Under the pieces are notes generated by a model. That model was not told where the DNA came from. It searched no databases and saw only the letters and a list, made by a program, of their open reading frames with translations. DNA of 50,883 nt. Source: Bellilinea sp034411135. Lineage in GTDB: Bacteria > Chloroflexota > Anaerolineae > Anaerolineales > Anaerolineaceae. Below are positions 1 through 8,527 of the stretch, piece after piece (the first letter of the stretch is position 1; every line of letters starts with the position of its first letter). The stretch spans positions 1-50,883 of the forward strand of contig DAOUMN010000106.1 of assembly GCA_034411135.1 (NCBI GenBank), in the 5' to 3' direction. The translations under genes were made by a program, and so were the position numbers.

Positions 1-1385
<1,385 letters not shown>

Positions 1386-1417
1386 GCGATTTCTCCGTTG
1401 CGGAACATAATGAGTTC

Positions 1418-1458
1418 AAAAAAACAACCCGGTTGCTTGGTGCCATGCGGGTTGTTTT
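1418..1458 (-). terminator. Terminator-like hairpin in the nifJ leader (attenuator candidate)
   Basis: Perfect 11-bp inverted repeat AAAACAACCCG (1421-1431) / CGGGTTGTTTT (1448-1458) with a 16-nt loop. Read on the minus strand it runs into seven U residues. It lies downstream of the NUDIX gene but only about 33 nt before the nifJ ATG, leaving no room for a separate nifJ promoter after it. It could be the NUDIX terminator, or a conditional terminator within the nifJ leader. Confidence 0.7.
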
Positions 1459-1546
1459 AAGGTTCAAGTCGTCTGAGTGTCCAGACATTCATCCTAACGA
1501 GTGTATCTATAAACGTCTGGATGGGTAAGTTATATAGGTCATTTAA

Positions 1547-1552
1547 ATTATA
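1547..1552 (-). promoter_or_regulatory. Candidate -10 box for nifJ
   Basis: Minus-strand TATAAT in an AT-rich stretch about 27 nt after the NUDIX stop codon. No good -35 hexamer is visible at the expected spacing. If used, it gives a leader of about 155 nt that includes the terminator-like hairpin at 1418-1458 and the mutually exclusive small stems at 1471-1521. Confidence 0.35.
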
Positions 1553-1578
1553 TGTTTCCTGTCATATTCAGGCAGACA

Positions 1579-2109
1579 TTATCCCCTTAAGTGGGGCAGT
1601 GCCAGCAGCAGCGCCGCCAGCGATTTAGCATCGCGCAGGTTGCCTTGTTGCGCCATTTGCAGCGCCTCGTCTGCAGGAATTGGCTGTACCTGGAGAAATT
1701 CGTCGGCATCCTGCGCCAGAGGAGATGGAAACAGCCCGGTAGCCAGGTAAATGTACATGTGTTCGGAGGAATATCCCGGTGCAAGGTAAAAATCGCCCAG
1801 CAGATCAAGTTGGCTGGCAGCCATACCGGTTTCCTCGCGCATCTCCCGCGCTGCGCATTCACGTGGATCTTCGTCATGGTTTAGAACCCCAGCTGGCAGT
1901 TCAAGTAACTCTTCACCAACCCCAATGCGGTACTGGCGCACGAAGAGCAGGTTGCGGTGTTCATCCATGGGGACAATGGTGACCGAGCCACTGTGCTGCA
2001 CCAGGTCGTATGGCCGTACCGCGCCGTCCGGCAGGCGCATTTGCACTCGTTCGACGCCGAAGGCGCGTCCCTGGTAGATTTTTTCACGTTGCAGAATGGT
2101 GAATGTCAT
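1579..2109 (-). CDS. NUDIX hydrolase, ADP-ribose pyrophosphatase-like
   Basis: Hydrolyses a nucleoside diphosphate linked to another moiety, most likely ADP-ribose or a related NDP-sugar; cytoplasmic. The 176-residue protein has a complete NUDIX box from G74 to G95, matching Gx5Ex7REUxEExGU: G74, E80, then REMREETG with the metal-binding glutamates E92 and E93. Upstream LLELPAG is typical of the ADP-ribose pyrophosphatase branch (NudF/YqkG), as is the N-terminal beta region with QHSGSVTIVP. Start ATG at 2109 is preceded by GGAGG. The gene points toward nifJ and may be co-transcribed with it unless the hairpin at 1418-1458 terminates. Exact substrate cannot be read from sequence. Confidence 0.9.
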   Translation of the reverse strand: MTFTILQREKIYQGRAFGVERVQMRLPDGAVRPYDLVQHSGSVTIVPMDEHRNLLFVRQYRIGVGEELLELPAGVLNHDEDPRECAAREMREETGMAASQLDLLGDFYLAPGYSSEHMYIYLATGLFPSPLAQDADEFLQVQPIPADEALQMAQQGNLRDAKSLAALLLALPHLRG

Positions 2110-2241
2110 CGGGTATCCTCCAGGAAAGATGTATCGGTGTGATCATAACATAACCCGAATGGGTATTAAATACAAATGGCGGGGAAAACCCCGCCAGGGA
2201 TTGAACCAACCTCTGGTTGAAATCAGCCAGTGAAGCCGGGT

Positions 2242-2871
2242 TTACGGAATGCGGATGACCGCACCTGCCTTGAGGGTGTACGGCGCTTCAAGGTTGTTGG
2301 CGGCGACAATCGCCATCGGATCTACATCGCCAAAATCGCAGGCGATCGTGTAGATCGTGTCGCCTGCTTTGACCGTGTAGTCGGCAGGGTGAGCCTTCAA
2401 CGCGCGTGGTCCGGAAGACCAGGAACCGGTGGTGGGGATCTTCAACGTGGTGCCTTCATCTGGACGAGAATTCATGTTCAGGTTGTTGGCGGTGAAGAAG
2501 GCATTCAGGTCCAGGTTGTAGCGCCGGGCAATACAGATTGGCCATTCCCCTTTTTGCAGTTTGTAGGTTTCCGGGCGCCCAAGGGTTGGCAGGACAGGCA
2601 ACGTCGTGGTGGGTTGTGGCACGGGAGTCTCGGAGGCAATGATGATCGGGGTTGCCTCAGCCGGTGCTGCCGGACTTTCCTGAGCCGCCTGGGTCTGCTG
2701 GACGATCTCGGTCAGCCGCGCATTGGGGTCCACCGTAGCAATCGGGAATGGGATTTCCGAAGTGGCAGTGGCTTGGTCAGGTTGTTTCGTGGTTGCCGAA
2801 CGGGTGCAAGCCACCAGACTCAACCCGATCAGGATTGTTATCAGCACCACAGCGAGCACGTTCTTTTTCAT
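2242..2871 (-). CDS. LysM-domain lipoprotein
   Basis: Predicted surface lipoprotein of 209 residues that binds peptidoglycan or a similar glycan. The N-terminus MKKNVLAVVLITILIGLSLV followed by AC is a signal peptide with a lipobox (LVAC), so the mature protein is anchored by lipidated Cys. A Thr/Pro/Ala-rich linker follows. The C-terminal half holds two LysM-like repeats, YKLQKGEWPICIARRYNLDL...LKIP and YTVKAGDTIYTIACDFGDV...IRIP; the second is canonical. The start is placed at 2871 rather than at the upstream in-frame codon because AAGGAG lies just before this ATG and the signal peptide begins here. No catalytic domain is fused, so it is a binding or structural protein. Confidence 0.88.
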   Translation of the reverse strand: MKKNVLAVVLITILIGLSLVACTRSATTKQPDQATATSEIPFPIATVDPNARLTEIVQQTQAAQESPAAPAEATPIIIASETPVPQPTTTLPVLPTLGRPETYKLQKGEWPICIARRYNLDLNAFFTANNLNMNSRPDEGTTLKIPTTGSWSSGPRALKAHPADYTVKAGDTIYTIACDFGDVDPMAIVAANNLEAPYTLKAGAVIRIP

Positions 2872-2945
2872 GTCGATCTCCTTCTCAGGTAACAGATTCC
2901 CGAATTTCGTGTAACCTATCCGCAATTTTTTAATACGTTGTATTC

Positions 2946-2974
2946 ATAGTAGCATAAGCCCAAAACTGCGTCAA
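2946..2974 (-). promoter_or_regulatory. Promoter of the LysM lipoprotein gene
   Basis: Minus strand TTGACG (2974-2969), 17-nt spacer, TACTAT (2951-2946): a good housekeeping sigma promoter. Predicted transcription start near 2939, giving a leader of about 70 nt before the Shine-Dalgarno and ATG at 2871. Confidence 0.65.
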
Positions 2975-3101
2975 GCAAAGAATCGGGGGGATTTTCTCCT
3001 TGAAGTGCAATAATTGTGCCAGAATTGCAGTCCAGTTACCCCAATTAAATGGTGTTAAAATCAGTTTCAATCTGTATAGAAAAGGAAATTCCTACGCGAA
3101 G

Positions 3102-3518
3102 ATGAATATATATTTTTCCTGTTCCATCACCGGTGGGCGAAAAGAACAACCGGTGTACGCTGCCATCGTGCGTGCGCTGCTGGAGGATGGTCACCGCGTC
3201 CCGACGGCGCTGCTTGCCAGCCCGCGGGTGACCGAACTGGAGACCTCGGTTGAGGCGCGTGAGGTTTTCCTGCGCGATGTTGCCTGGGTACGCGAATGCG
3301 ATGCGCTGGTAGCCGAGGTGACTACACCATCCCACGGGGTTGGCTACGAAATTGCGCTGGCGCTGATGTTGGAAAAACCGGTGCTTTGCTGTCACCGTAG
3401 CGGGTCCGCGGTCTCAAAAATGATCACTGGAAACGACCACCCGCGCCTAAGGGTCAAATCCTACCGCGATCCGGAAGAAGCTGTCATATTAATTCGTGAC
3501 TTTATACGGGGTTTGTAA
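3102..3518 (+). CDS. DNPH1/RCL-like 2'-deoxynucleoside 5'-phosphate N-hydrolase
   Basis: Likely cleaves the N-glycosidic bond of deoxynucleoside monophosphates (nucleotide salvage or sanitation), a member of the nucleoside 2-deoxyribosyltransferase superfamily. The 138-residue protein starts MNIYFSCSITGGRKEQ, matching the YFxxSIxGGR substrate loop of mammalian RCL/DNPH1, and contains VAEVTTPSHGVGYE, equivalent to the DNPH1 segment with the catalytic glutamate (E83 here). D59 in LRDVAW fits the second catalytic acid. Start at 3102 was chosen because homology begins here; the 34 codons upstream in frame look non-coding. A weak AAAGGA lies 14-19 nt upstream. Family is secure; preferred base is unknown. 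Confidence 0.85.
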   Translation: MNIYFSCSITGGRKEQPVYAAIVRALLEDGHRVPTALLASPRVTELETSVEAREVFLRDVAWVRECDALVAEVTTPSHGVGYEIALALMLEKPVLCCHRSGSAVSKMITGNDHPRLRVKSYRDPEEAVILIRDFIRGL

Positions 3519-3560
3519 TGTGAATAAGGTCATCCACAGCCAATGATGAATAGCCCATAG

Positions 3561-3684
3561 CCAAAGGAGCGACGTTGCAGTAAGATAATCACGGAGACAC
3601 AACGCAACACCTCCAACCAAGCTCATCGCTGTCTCCTCCTTTGGCGAATGCCTCCGCTGGGAACTTCACCGCCCCCGCGGAGGC
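3561..3684. repeat. Nested inverted repeats between convergent genes
   Basis: Gene-free stretch of 178 nt between the DNPH1-like gene and the sensor kinase. It holds CCAAAGGAG (3561-3569) / CTCCTTTGG (3636-3644), inside which GGAGACA (3593-3599) can pair with TGTCTCC (3630-3636), and GTTGC (3574-3578) with GCAAC (3604-3608). A further GCCTCCGC (3650-3657) / GCGGAGGC (3677-3684) stem follows. The last could be a terminator, though its T-run is poor. The rest could be a structured RNA or a bidirectional terminator region. Confidence 0.45.
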
Positions 3685-3696
3685 TTGCTTTAAGGA

Positions 3697-5625
3697 TCAG
3701 GCTTCGATGATTGGCAGGACGATGGTAAAGGTGGTGCCTTGCCCGACGGTCGATTCGACCCAGATGCGCCCCTCGTGGCTTTCGACAATTGAGCGGACGA
3801 TGGCTAAACCCAAGCCAGTGCCAGCCACCTCGCTGTTGACGTTGCTGGCGCGGTAGAACTTGTCGAAGATAAACGGCAGATCGACCGACGGGATTCCGAT
3901 GCCCTCGTCTTTGACCTGCAGGATGATCTGGTTTTGTTCCAGTTCGCCGTAAATTTGGATCTTGCCACCGGGTTGTGAATATTTGATCCCGTTGTCGATC
4001 AGGTGTTCGAACATCTGGCGGATTTGAACCGGGTTGCCATAGAACGGTGGCAGAGTGGTGGGCAATTCCACGTTGAGCGTGTTGCCTTTGCGCGCCATTG
4101 CCTTGCGGAAGTTTTCGCCTGCTAGGTCGAGGATCTGGCGCAGGTCGAAGGTTTCCTTGCGCGTGTCGAAACCGGCTTCGATCCGTCCCAGGTTGACCAG
4201 ATCGTCAACCAGATGAGTGATGTTCTGCACGCTGGTTTGCACGCGGCGGATGAATTCCTGCTGCAGTTCGTTGACTGGACCGGCGCGCTCGATCAACTCG
4301 GCGTAGCCGAGGATAGCAGTCAGCGGGGAACGCAAATCATGTGACACCGTACTGACGAATTCGCTCTTGATTCGGTCGAGTTTTTTCAGGTAGGTGATGT
4401 CGTGCAGGGTCAGGGCAATGCCTACATCCGGGATGGGGGTGCGCTGAGCGCCGAACACCCGCCCGTCCTCGACCACCAACTCGGTGCGGTTGGACAGGCT
4501 GCGCGTGCTGGTGTCGAGCAGTTCGAGCAGTTCGGGCTGGCTGATCACTTCGCGGTAGGGTTTGCCGATTACGTTCATGTGGGTGATTCCCAGGGCAATT
4601 TCGGCAGCCTGGTTGATCAGGATAACCTCGCGGTTCTGTCCAATGACGATCACGCCATCCTGGATCTTTTTGAGGATGGTTTCCAGTTTGTTGCGTTCCG
4701 CCTGGGTCTCATCATACAGGCGCGAGTTTTGCAGCGCAATGACGGCATATTCCGCCAGCGTGGAAAGCAGATTGATGTCGCGCTTGTGGAACGGCAGTCG
4801 GCTGTGACGGTTGTCCACACCGAGCACGCCAAACACCTTGTCCTGGATTTTAAGCGGGACGTAAATCAGCGCATGCACTAGGTAGGAGGTCTTGATTTTC
4901 TGCGGAGTGCTTTCATCCAGTACCACCGGTTGGGCGGTGCGCAGCACCGAGCCTGCCAGGGTGTCCTGAATGGGCAGGCGGAAGGTGCGCACGAAATCTT
5001 CCTGGAAATTCTTGGCGGCGCGCATGTACAGGTCGCCGCTGTCCTCGTCCAACAGCAACAGGCTGCCTTCCTCGGCGCCGGTCAATTCCACCGCGGCTTC
5101 GACGATGGCAGATAGCACTTCGTTCGAATTGAGTGAAGCGGTGATCGATTGTCCCAGACGCGCCAGCGTTTCCAATTCGTCCACGCGGCGGCGCAGCCGG
5201 TCGGTTGCCCGGCGGGCTTCCAGCAGCACCCATTCGCGCGACTGGCGCACCTTTGCAAGACTGTCCTGCACTGAGTTGAGAATATCCTCGCTGCGCAGCG
5301 GCAGGCAGAGATAATCGCTCACCCCCAGGCGCAGGGCTTTTTTGAGCAGGTCGGGGGTATCTTTTTGCACCAGCAAAATGATTGGAGTGGCAGGGAACTG
5401 GTGGATGAATTTTCCTGCTACCTCCAAACCTTTGCCGTTTGCCAGTGTCTCGCTCAAAATGATCAGTGCCGGGCGGTTATCTTCGGCATAATGAAAGGCG
5501 CTTTCTTCGTTTGGCTGAACTTCCACCGTGTAACCGGCAGACTGAAGCACCCGCTCCAGCAGGTAGGTGATCTGTTGATCGGTTATCAGAACGAGGATGG
5601 TCTGGTCTTTGTTGTTCGTGTTCAT
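3697..5625 (-). CDS. Hybrid sensor histidine kinase: degenerate receiver-GAF-PAS-HisKA-HATPase
   Basis: Soluble sensor kinase of 642 residues with no membrane segment. Order: receiver-like domain (about 8-128), GAF (about 155-315, DxxAGSVLRTAQPVVL, FGVLGVDN), PAS (about 318-418, DGVIVIGQNREVILINQAAE), HisKA with VSHDLRSPLTAILGYAEL (phosphoacceptor H429) and a full HATPase with N-box (HLIDNGIKYS), DEGIGIP, FDKFYR and GTGLGLAIV. The kinase core is intact. The receiver is not: the acidic phosphorylation site reads LIILSETLANG, with Ser58 where Asp is expected. It can therefore act as a dimerisation or signal-input module but not as a standard phosphoacceptor. The gene begins 34 nt after the stop of the related kinase upstream, so the two form an operon. 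The ligand is unknown and no cognate complete response regulator lies beside it. Confidence 0.9.
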   Translation of the reverse strand: MNTNNKDQTILVLITDQQITYLLERVLQSAGYTVEVQPNEESAFHYAEDNRPALIILSETLANGKGLEVAGKFIHQFPATPIILLVQKDTPDLLKKALRLGVSDYLCLPLRSEDILNSVQDSLAKVRQSREWVLLEARRATDRLRRRVDELETLARLGQSITASLNSNEVLSAIVEAAVELTGAEEGSLLLLDEDSGDLYMRAAKNFQEDFVRTFRLPIQDTLAGSVLRTAQPVVLDESTPQKIKTSYLVHALIYVPLKIQDKVFGVLGVDNRHSRLPFHKRDINLLSTLAEYAVIALQNSRLYDETQAERNKLETILKKIQDGVIVIGQNREVILINQAAEIALGITHMNVIGKPYREVISQPELLELLDTSTRSLSNRTELVVEDGRVFGAQRTPIPDVGIALTLHDITYLKKLDRIKSEFVSTVSHDLRSPLTAILGYAELIERAGPVNELQQEFIRRVQTSVQNITHLVDDLVNLGRIEAGFDTRKETFDLRQILDLAGENFRKAMARKGNTLNVELPTTLPPFYGNPVQIRQMFEHLIDNGIKYSQPGGKIQIYGELEQNQIILQVKDEGIGIPSVDLPFIFDKFYRASNVNSEVAGTGLGLAIVRSIVESHEGRIWVESTVGQGTTFTIVLPIIEA

Positions 5626-5659
5626 GTAAGGTAGTGCGCCTTTTCAGCCATGTGCCGGG

Positions 5660-7330
5660 TCAACCGGCAGGCATTGTAATGTGAAAGCTCGTGCCTTGCC
5701 CGGGAGTACTTTCCACCCAAATTTTACCATTCTGGCGGGTAACCAGTTCCTTAATTAGCCCCATTCCCACGCCCAATCCACCAAACCGGCGCGGGCGCGA
5801 CTGCTCGGAGCGCGCCTGTCCCTCCAGCAGGCGGGTCGCCAGGCGTGTTTCTAACCCCGGACCGGTATCGCTGACAATCAGGTGAACATCCTGTCCATTG
5901 CTTTTCTCTACTTTAATCCGCACCTGCCCGCCAGGGTTGCAAAACTTAATTGCATTGCTGACCAACCCGTTAAGGATCTGGGTGATCTGGCGTTCATCAC
6001 CAGCAACGTAAACACCCTGTTGGGGTAATTCGGTGATCAGGGAGAGGTTGCTTTGTTGTGCAAAGGGCAGGAAATGACTGCTGGTCAGGCGGATAATTTC
6101 ACTGATATTAACCCCGCGCGGTGAGCGCTGGGTGCGCGGACTTTGCAACGGGGTAATTGCGTTGCTGATTTGTCCTAGGGTGTCCAGCGTCTGGCTGAGG
6201 ATAGTGAGGTTTTCGCGCTGGACATTCGACCAGCGAGCGGTGGGGTCCTGGGTCAAGCGTTCCAGCGCTCCGTGCTGGATTTCCATAGCCAGTTGTAATT
6301 CCTTGCGCACTTTTTGCAGCAATTCGCTGGTAATCTTCTCGCCGGTAAGCGCGTTTTCTGCCAGAGTCTGCTGGTGGCGGGCGCGCTCTTCCATCACCCG
6401 GAACAGGCGGGCGTTGACCAGCGAAATAGAGGCAAAATCGGCAATCGATTCGACCAGGCGCTGCTCGGATTCCTTGAATGGCTCGGCTTTGCGCCGGATG
6501 AGGGTCAGCAGCCCAATCACCTGCTTGGAGACCTTGACCGGTACGATCAGCGCCGATTGCCCCAGCGCGGCAGCCTTGAAGCGCTTGAGCGGCTCGCCGT
6601 GTATGGAGAGCGATTCTCCTGACATTGCCACCAGCGAGCTGATGCCGTCGTCCCAGGGTTGATTCAGGCGCACCGGCAAAGAGGAAGGTAGTTTGTGCTG
6701 CGCCACCAGCAGAAAGGCTTTGCTGTTCTCGTCGCGCAAGAGGAACCAGCCCAAATCGGCGTGGGTGATTTGCGTAACACTTTCGAGAATCTTCTCGAAC
6801 AGGTTTGCCTGGTCGGTGATGGATGTGACCGCTTTAGCGATCGAGAAGATGGTGGTCAGTTCGCGTACCCGTTGCTGCAGTTCCTGGTTGGTCTGGCTGA
6901 GCTGCGCTGCCAGGTGTTCGCGCTCGCGTCGTTCGCGCACCTGGTTGAGGTTGCGTTCGACTGCCGAGAGGATCTCGGCTTCGCGTGAGGGCCACAGGAT
7001 GTAATCTGCTGCGCCGAGCCGAAATGCCTGAATGATCTCATTCTCAGCGCCTTTTTTGGCAATTAGAATGACTGGCGTGTTGACGCCCTGCGAGGCAAGC
7101 CCGACCAGCAGATCTTTGCCGCTCAGACCGGGCATTTCCAGGTTCGCCAGAATAACATCGGGTGTTAACTGAACGGCGCGGGCAATCGCTGCAGCGCCAT
7201 CCGATACAAGAAAAACCTGGTAGCCAACGGCTTGAAGTGTCTGGCGGGCAATAAAATCTGCAATGACCGAATCGGGTTCAGCAATTAAAATGCGGTCACG
7301 AGGGTCTGCCATCAGTATTAATGATAGCAC
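5660..7330 (-). CDS. Receiver-GAF-HATPase protein with degenerate receiver and no canonical H-box
   Basis: Cytoplasmic signalling protein of 556 residues. A receiver-like domain (about 13-132) has PDVILANLEMPGLSG with Asn63 at the usual phospho-Asp site. A GAF domain (about 160-315) and a helical stretch follow; the latter lacks a recognisable His-Asp/Glu phosphoacceptor box (closest is MEIQHGALE). The C-terminal HATPase looks functional: LVSNAIKFCNPGG, SDTGPGL, GLGVGMGLIKELV and GKIWVESTPGQGTSF. It resembles its downstream neighbour in layout, suggesting duplication. The GTG at 7330 is used as start because a promoter places its -10 box exactly 6 nt before it (leaderless). An ATG at 7312 is the alternative; neither has a Shine-Dalgarno. 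Whether it phosphorylates anything is open. Confidence 0.85.
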   Translation of the reverse strand: MLSLILMADPRDRILIAEPDSVIADFIARQTLQAVGYQVFLVSDGAAAIARAVQLTPDVILANLEMPGLSGKDLLVGLASQGVNTPVILIAKKGAENEIIQAFRLGAADYILWPSREAEILSAVERNLNQVRERREREHLAAQLSQTNQELQQRVRELTTIFSIAKAVTSITDQANLFEKILESVTQITHADLGWFLLRDENSKAFLLVAQHKLPSSLPVRLNQPWDDGISSLVAMSGESLSIHGEPLKRFKAAALGQSALIVPVKVSKQVIGLLTLIRRKAEPFKESEQRLVESIADFASISLVNARLFRVMEERARHQQTLAENALTGEKITSELLQKVRKELQLAMEIQHGALERLTQDPTARWSNVQRENLTILSQTLDTLGQISNAITPLQSPRTQRSPRGVNISEIIRLTSSHFLPFAQQSNLSLITELPQQGVYVAGDERQITQILNGLVSNAIKFCNPGGQVRIKVEKSNGQDVHLIVSDTGPGLETRLATRLLEGQARSEQSRPRRFGGLGVGMGLIKELVTRQNGKIWVESTPGQGTSFHITMPAG

Positions 7331-7336
7331 GAAACA

Positions 7337-7365
7337 TTAATAATAAAACCATGCAGACTATTCAA
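7337..7365 (-). promoter_or_regulatory. Promoter of the sensor-kinase operon (leaderless type)
   Basis: Minus strand TTGAAT (7365-7360), 17-nt spacer, TATTAA (7342-7337), then 6 nt to the GTG at 7330. The predicted transcription start coincides with the start codon, so translation would be leaderless. Confidence 0.55.
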
Positions 7366-7435
7366 TCTATTTACAATTCTGTAACTTGAATAATGAAAAT
7401 ATTGTAAGAATTGCATTAGAGGTATTACAAATGAC

Positions 7436-7465
7436 TTGACTCGGCGCAATCCGTAAGAATAAAAT
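7436..7465 (+). promoter_or_regulatory. Promoter of the dnaJ-like gene (leaderless type)
   Basis: TTGACT (7436-7441), 18-nt spacer, TAAAAT (7460-7465), then 6 nt to the ATG at 7472. No Shine-Dalgarno lies upstream of that ATG, and the spacing puts +1 at or next to the A of the start codon. The layout mirrors the divergent promoter at 7337-7365. Confidence 0.65.
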
Positions 7466-7471
7466 GAAAGT

Positions 7472-8425
7472 ATGGAATACAAGGATTATTACAAAATTCT
7501 TGGGGTTTCAAAAACCGCTGGCGAAGAGGAAATCAAGAAAGCCTACCGCAAGCTGGCGATGAAGCACCACCCAGACCGCAACCCGGGTGACAAAAGCGCC
7601 GAGGAGAAATTCAAAGAGATCAATGAAGCCTACGAGGTGCTGCGTGACCCGCAAAAACGCGCCCGCTATGACCAGTTAGGCGAATCCTATCACCAATGGC
7701 GGCAAATGGGAGGGCAGCCCGGCAACTTCAACTGGGAGCAATGGTTCAGCGGTGCCCCTGGCGGCGCACGCACCACCCAGGTGGACATGGAAGACCTGTT
7801 TGGCGGGATGGGCGGCTTTTCTGATTTCTTCAGCGCTATCTTTGGCGGGATGGGCGCGGACACCATGCGCCGTTCATCCACCACCCGCCGCGCGCGCCAG
7901 CCGCAGAACGTCGAGCATCCTGTTCAAATTACACTGGAGGAAGCCTACCGCGGCACAACCCGTTTTCTGCAAGTGGATAACCGCCGCATCGAGGGCAAGA
8001 TCCCACCCGGCGCCCAAACGGGCACACGCATCCGCCTGCCGGGGGGTGGACCGGTCGCGCCGGATGGGCAGAAGACTGATCTCTATCTGGTCATTGAAGT
8101 GCTGCCGGATGCGCGTTTCGAACGCAAAGGCAACGATTTATATAGTGAGGTGACCATTGACCTGTATACGGCTGTTTTGGGCGGTCAGGCACGGGTTAAT
8201 ACATTAAGCGGCGAAGTCATGTTGACTATACCACCCGGCACCCAGCCGGGGCAAAAGATTCGCCTTGCTGGGCGCGGTATGCCTCATCTGCGCAGTCCGC
8301 AAACCTTTGGGGATTTGTATGTAACCGTAAAAGTGCAGATACCCCGCCAGTTAAACGAACGCCAGCGCGAAGTGTTTGAGCAGCTGCGCGCCTTGGAAAA
8401 GAAACAATCCGCCTCTCGCGCCTGA
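7472..8425 (+). CDS. DnaJ-family co-chaperone lacking the zinc finger (CbpA-like, class II)
   Basis: Stimulates DnaK ATPase and delivers clients; cytoplasmic. The 317-residue protein has an N-terminal J domain (DYYKILGVSKTAGEEEIKKA) with the HPD motif in MKHHPDRNPGD, a Gly/Phe-rich linker (FGGMGGFSDFFSAIFGGMG), and two DnaJ C-terminal beta domains (VQITLEEAYRGTTR, KIPPGAQTGTRIRLPGGG, LTIPPGTQPGQKIRLAGRGM). No CxxCxGxG repeats occur, so this is the CbpA/DjlA-like type rather than full DnaJ. Length matches CbpA (about 306). Transcription appears leaderless. It heads a run of plus-strand proteostasis genes with HtrA and a baeRF protein, although dnaK is not in the window. Confidence 0.92.
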   Translation: MEYKDYYKILGVSKTAGEEEIKKAYRKLAMKHHPDRNPGDKSAEEKFKEINEAYEVLRDPQKRARYDQLGESYHQWRQMGGQPGNFNWEQWFSGAPGGARTTQVDMEDLFGGMGGFSDFFSAIFGGMGADTMRRSSTTRRARQPQNVEHPVQITLEEAYRGTTRFLQVDNRRIEGKIPPGAQTGTRIRLPGGGPVAPDGQKTDLYLVIEVLPDARFERKGNDLYSEVTIDLYTAVLGGQARVNTLSGEVMLTIPPGTQPGQKIRLAGRGMPHLRSPQTFGDLYVTVKVQIPRQLNERQREVFEQLRALEKKQSASRA

Positions 8426-8527
8426 TGGGTGAAGATGCCGGGAATTATCCCCGACACAACGGGCAGCTTCAGCCTACCTGACCCAAACTACGCAACGCGG
8501 AAATGACAGGTAATGGAGAGAAACGCA

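Noticed and set aside
2230..2892. Plus-strand ORF of 220 codons
   Set aside because: Antisense to the LysM lipoprotein, which has a signal peptide, Shine-Dalgarno and recognisable repeats; the plus frame has none.
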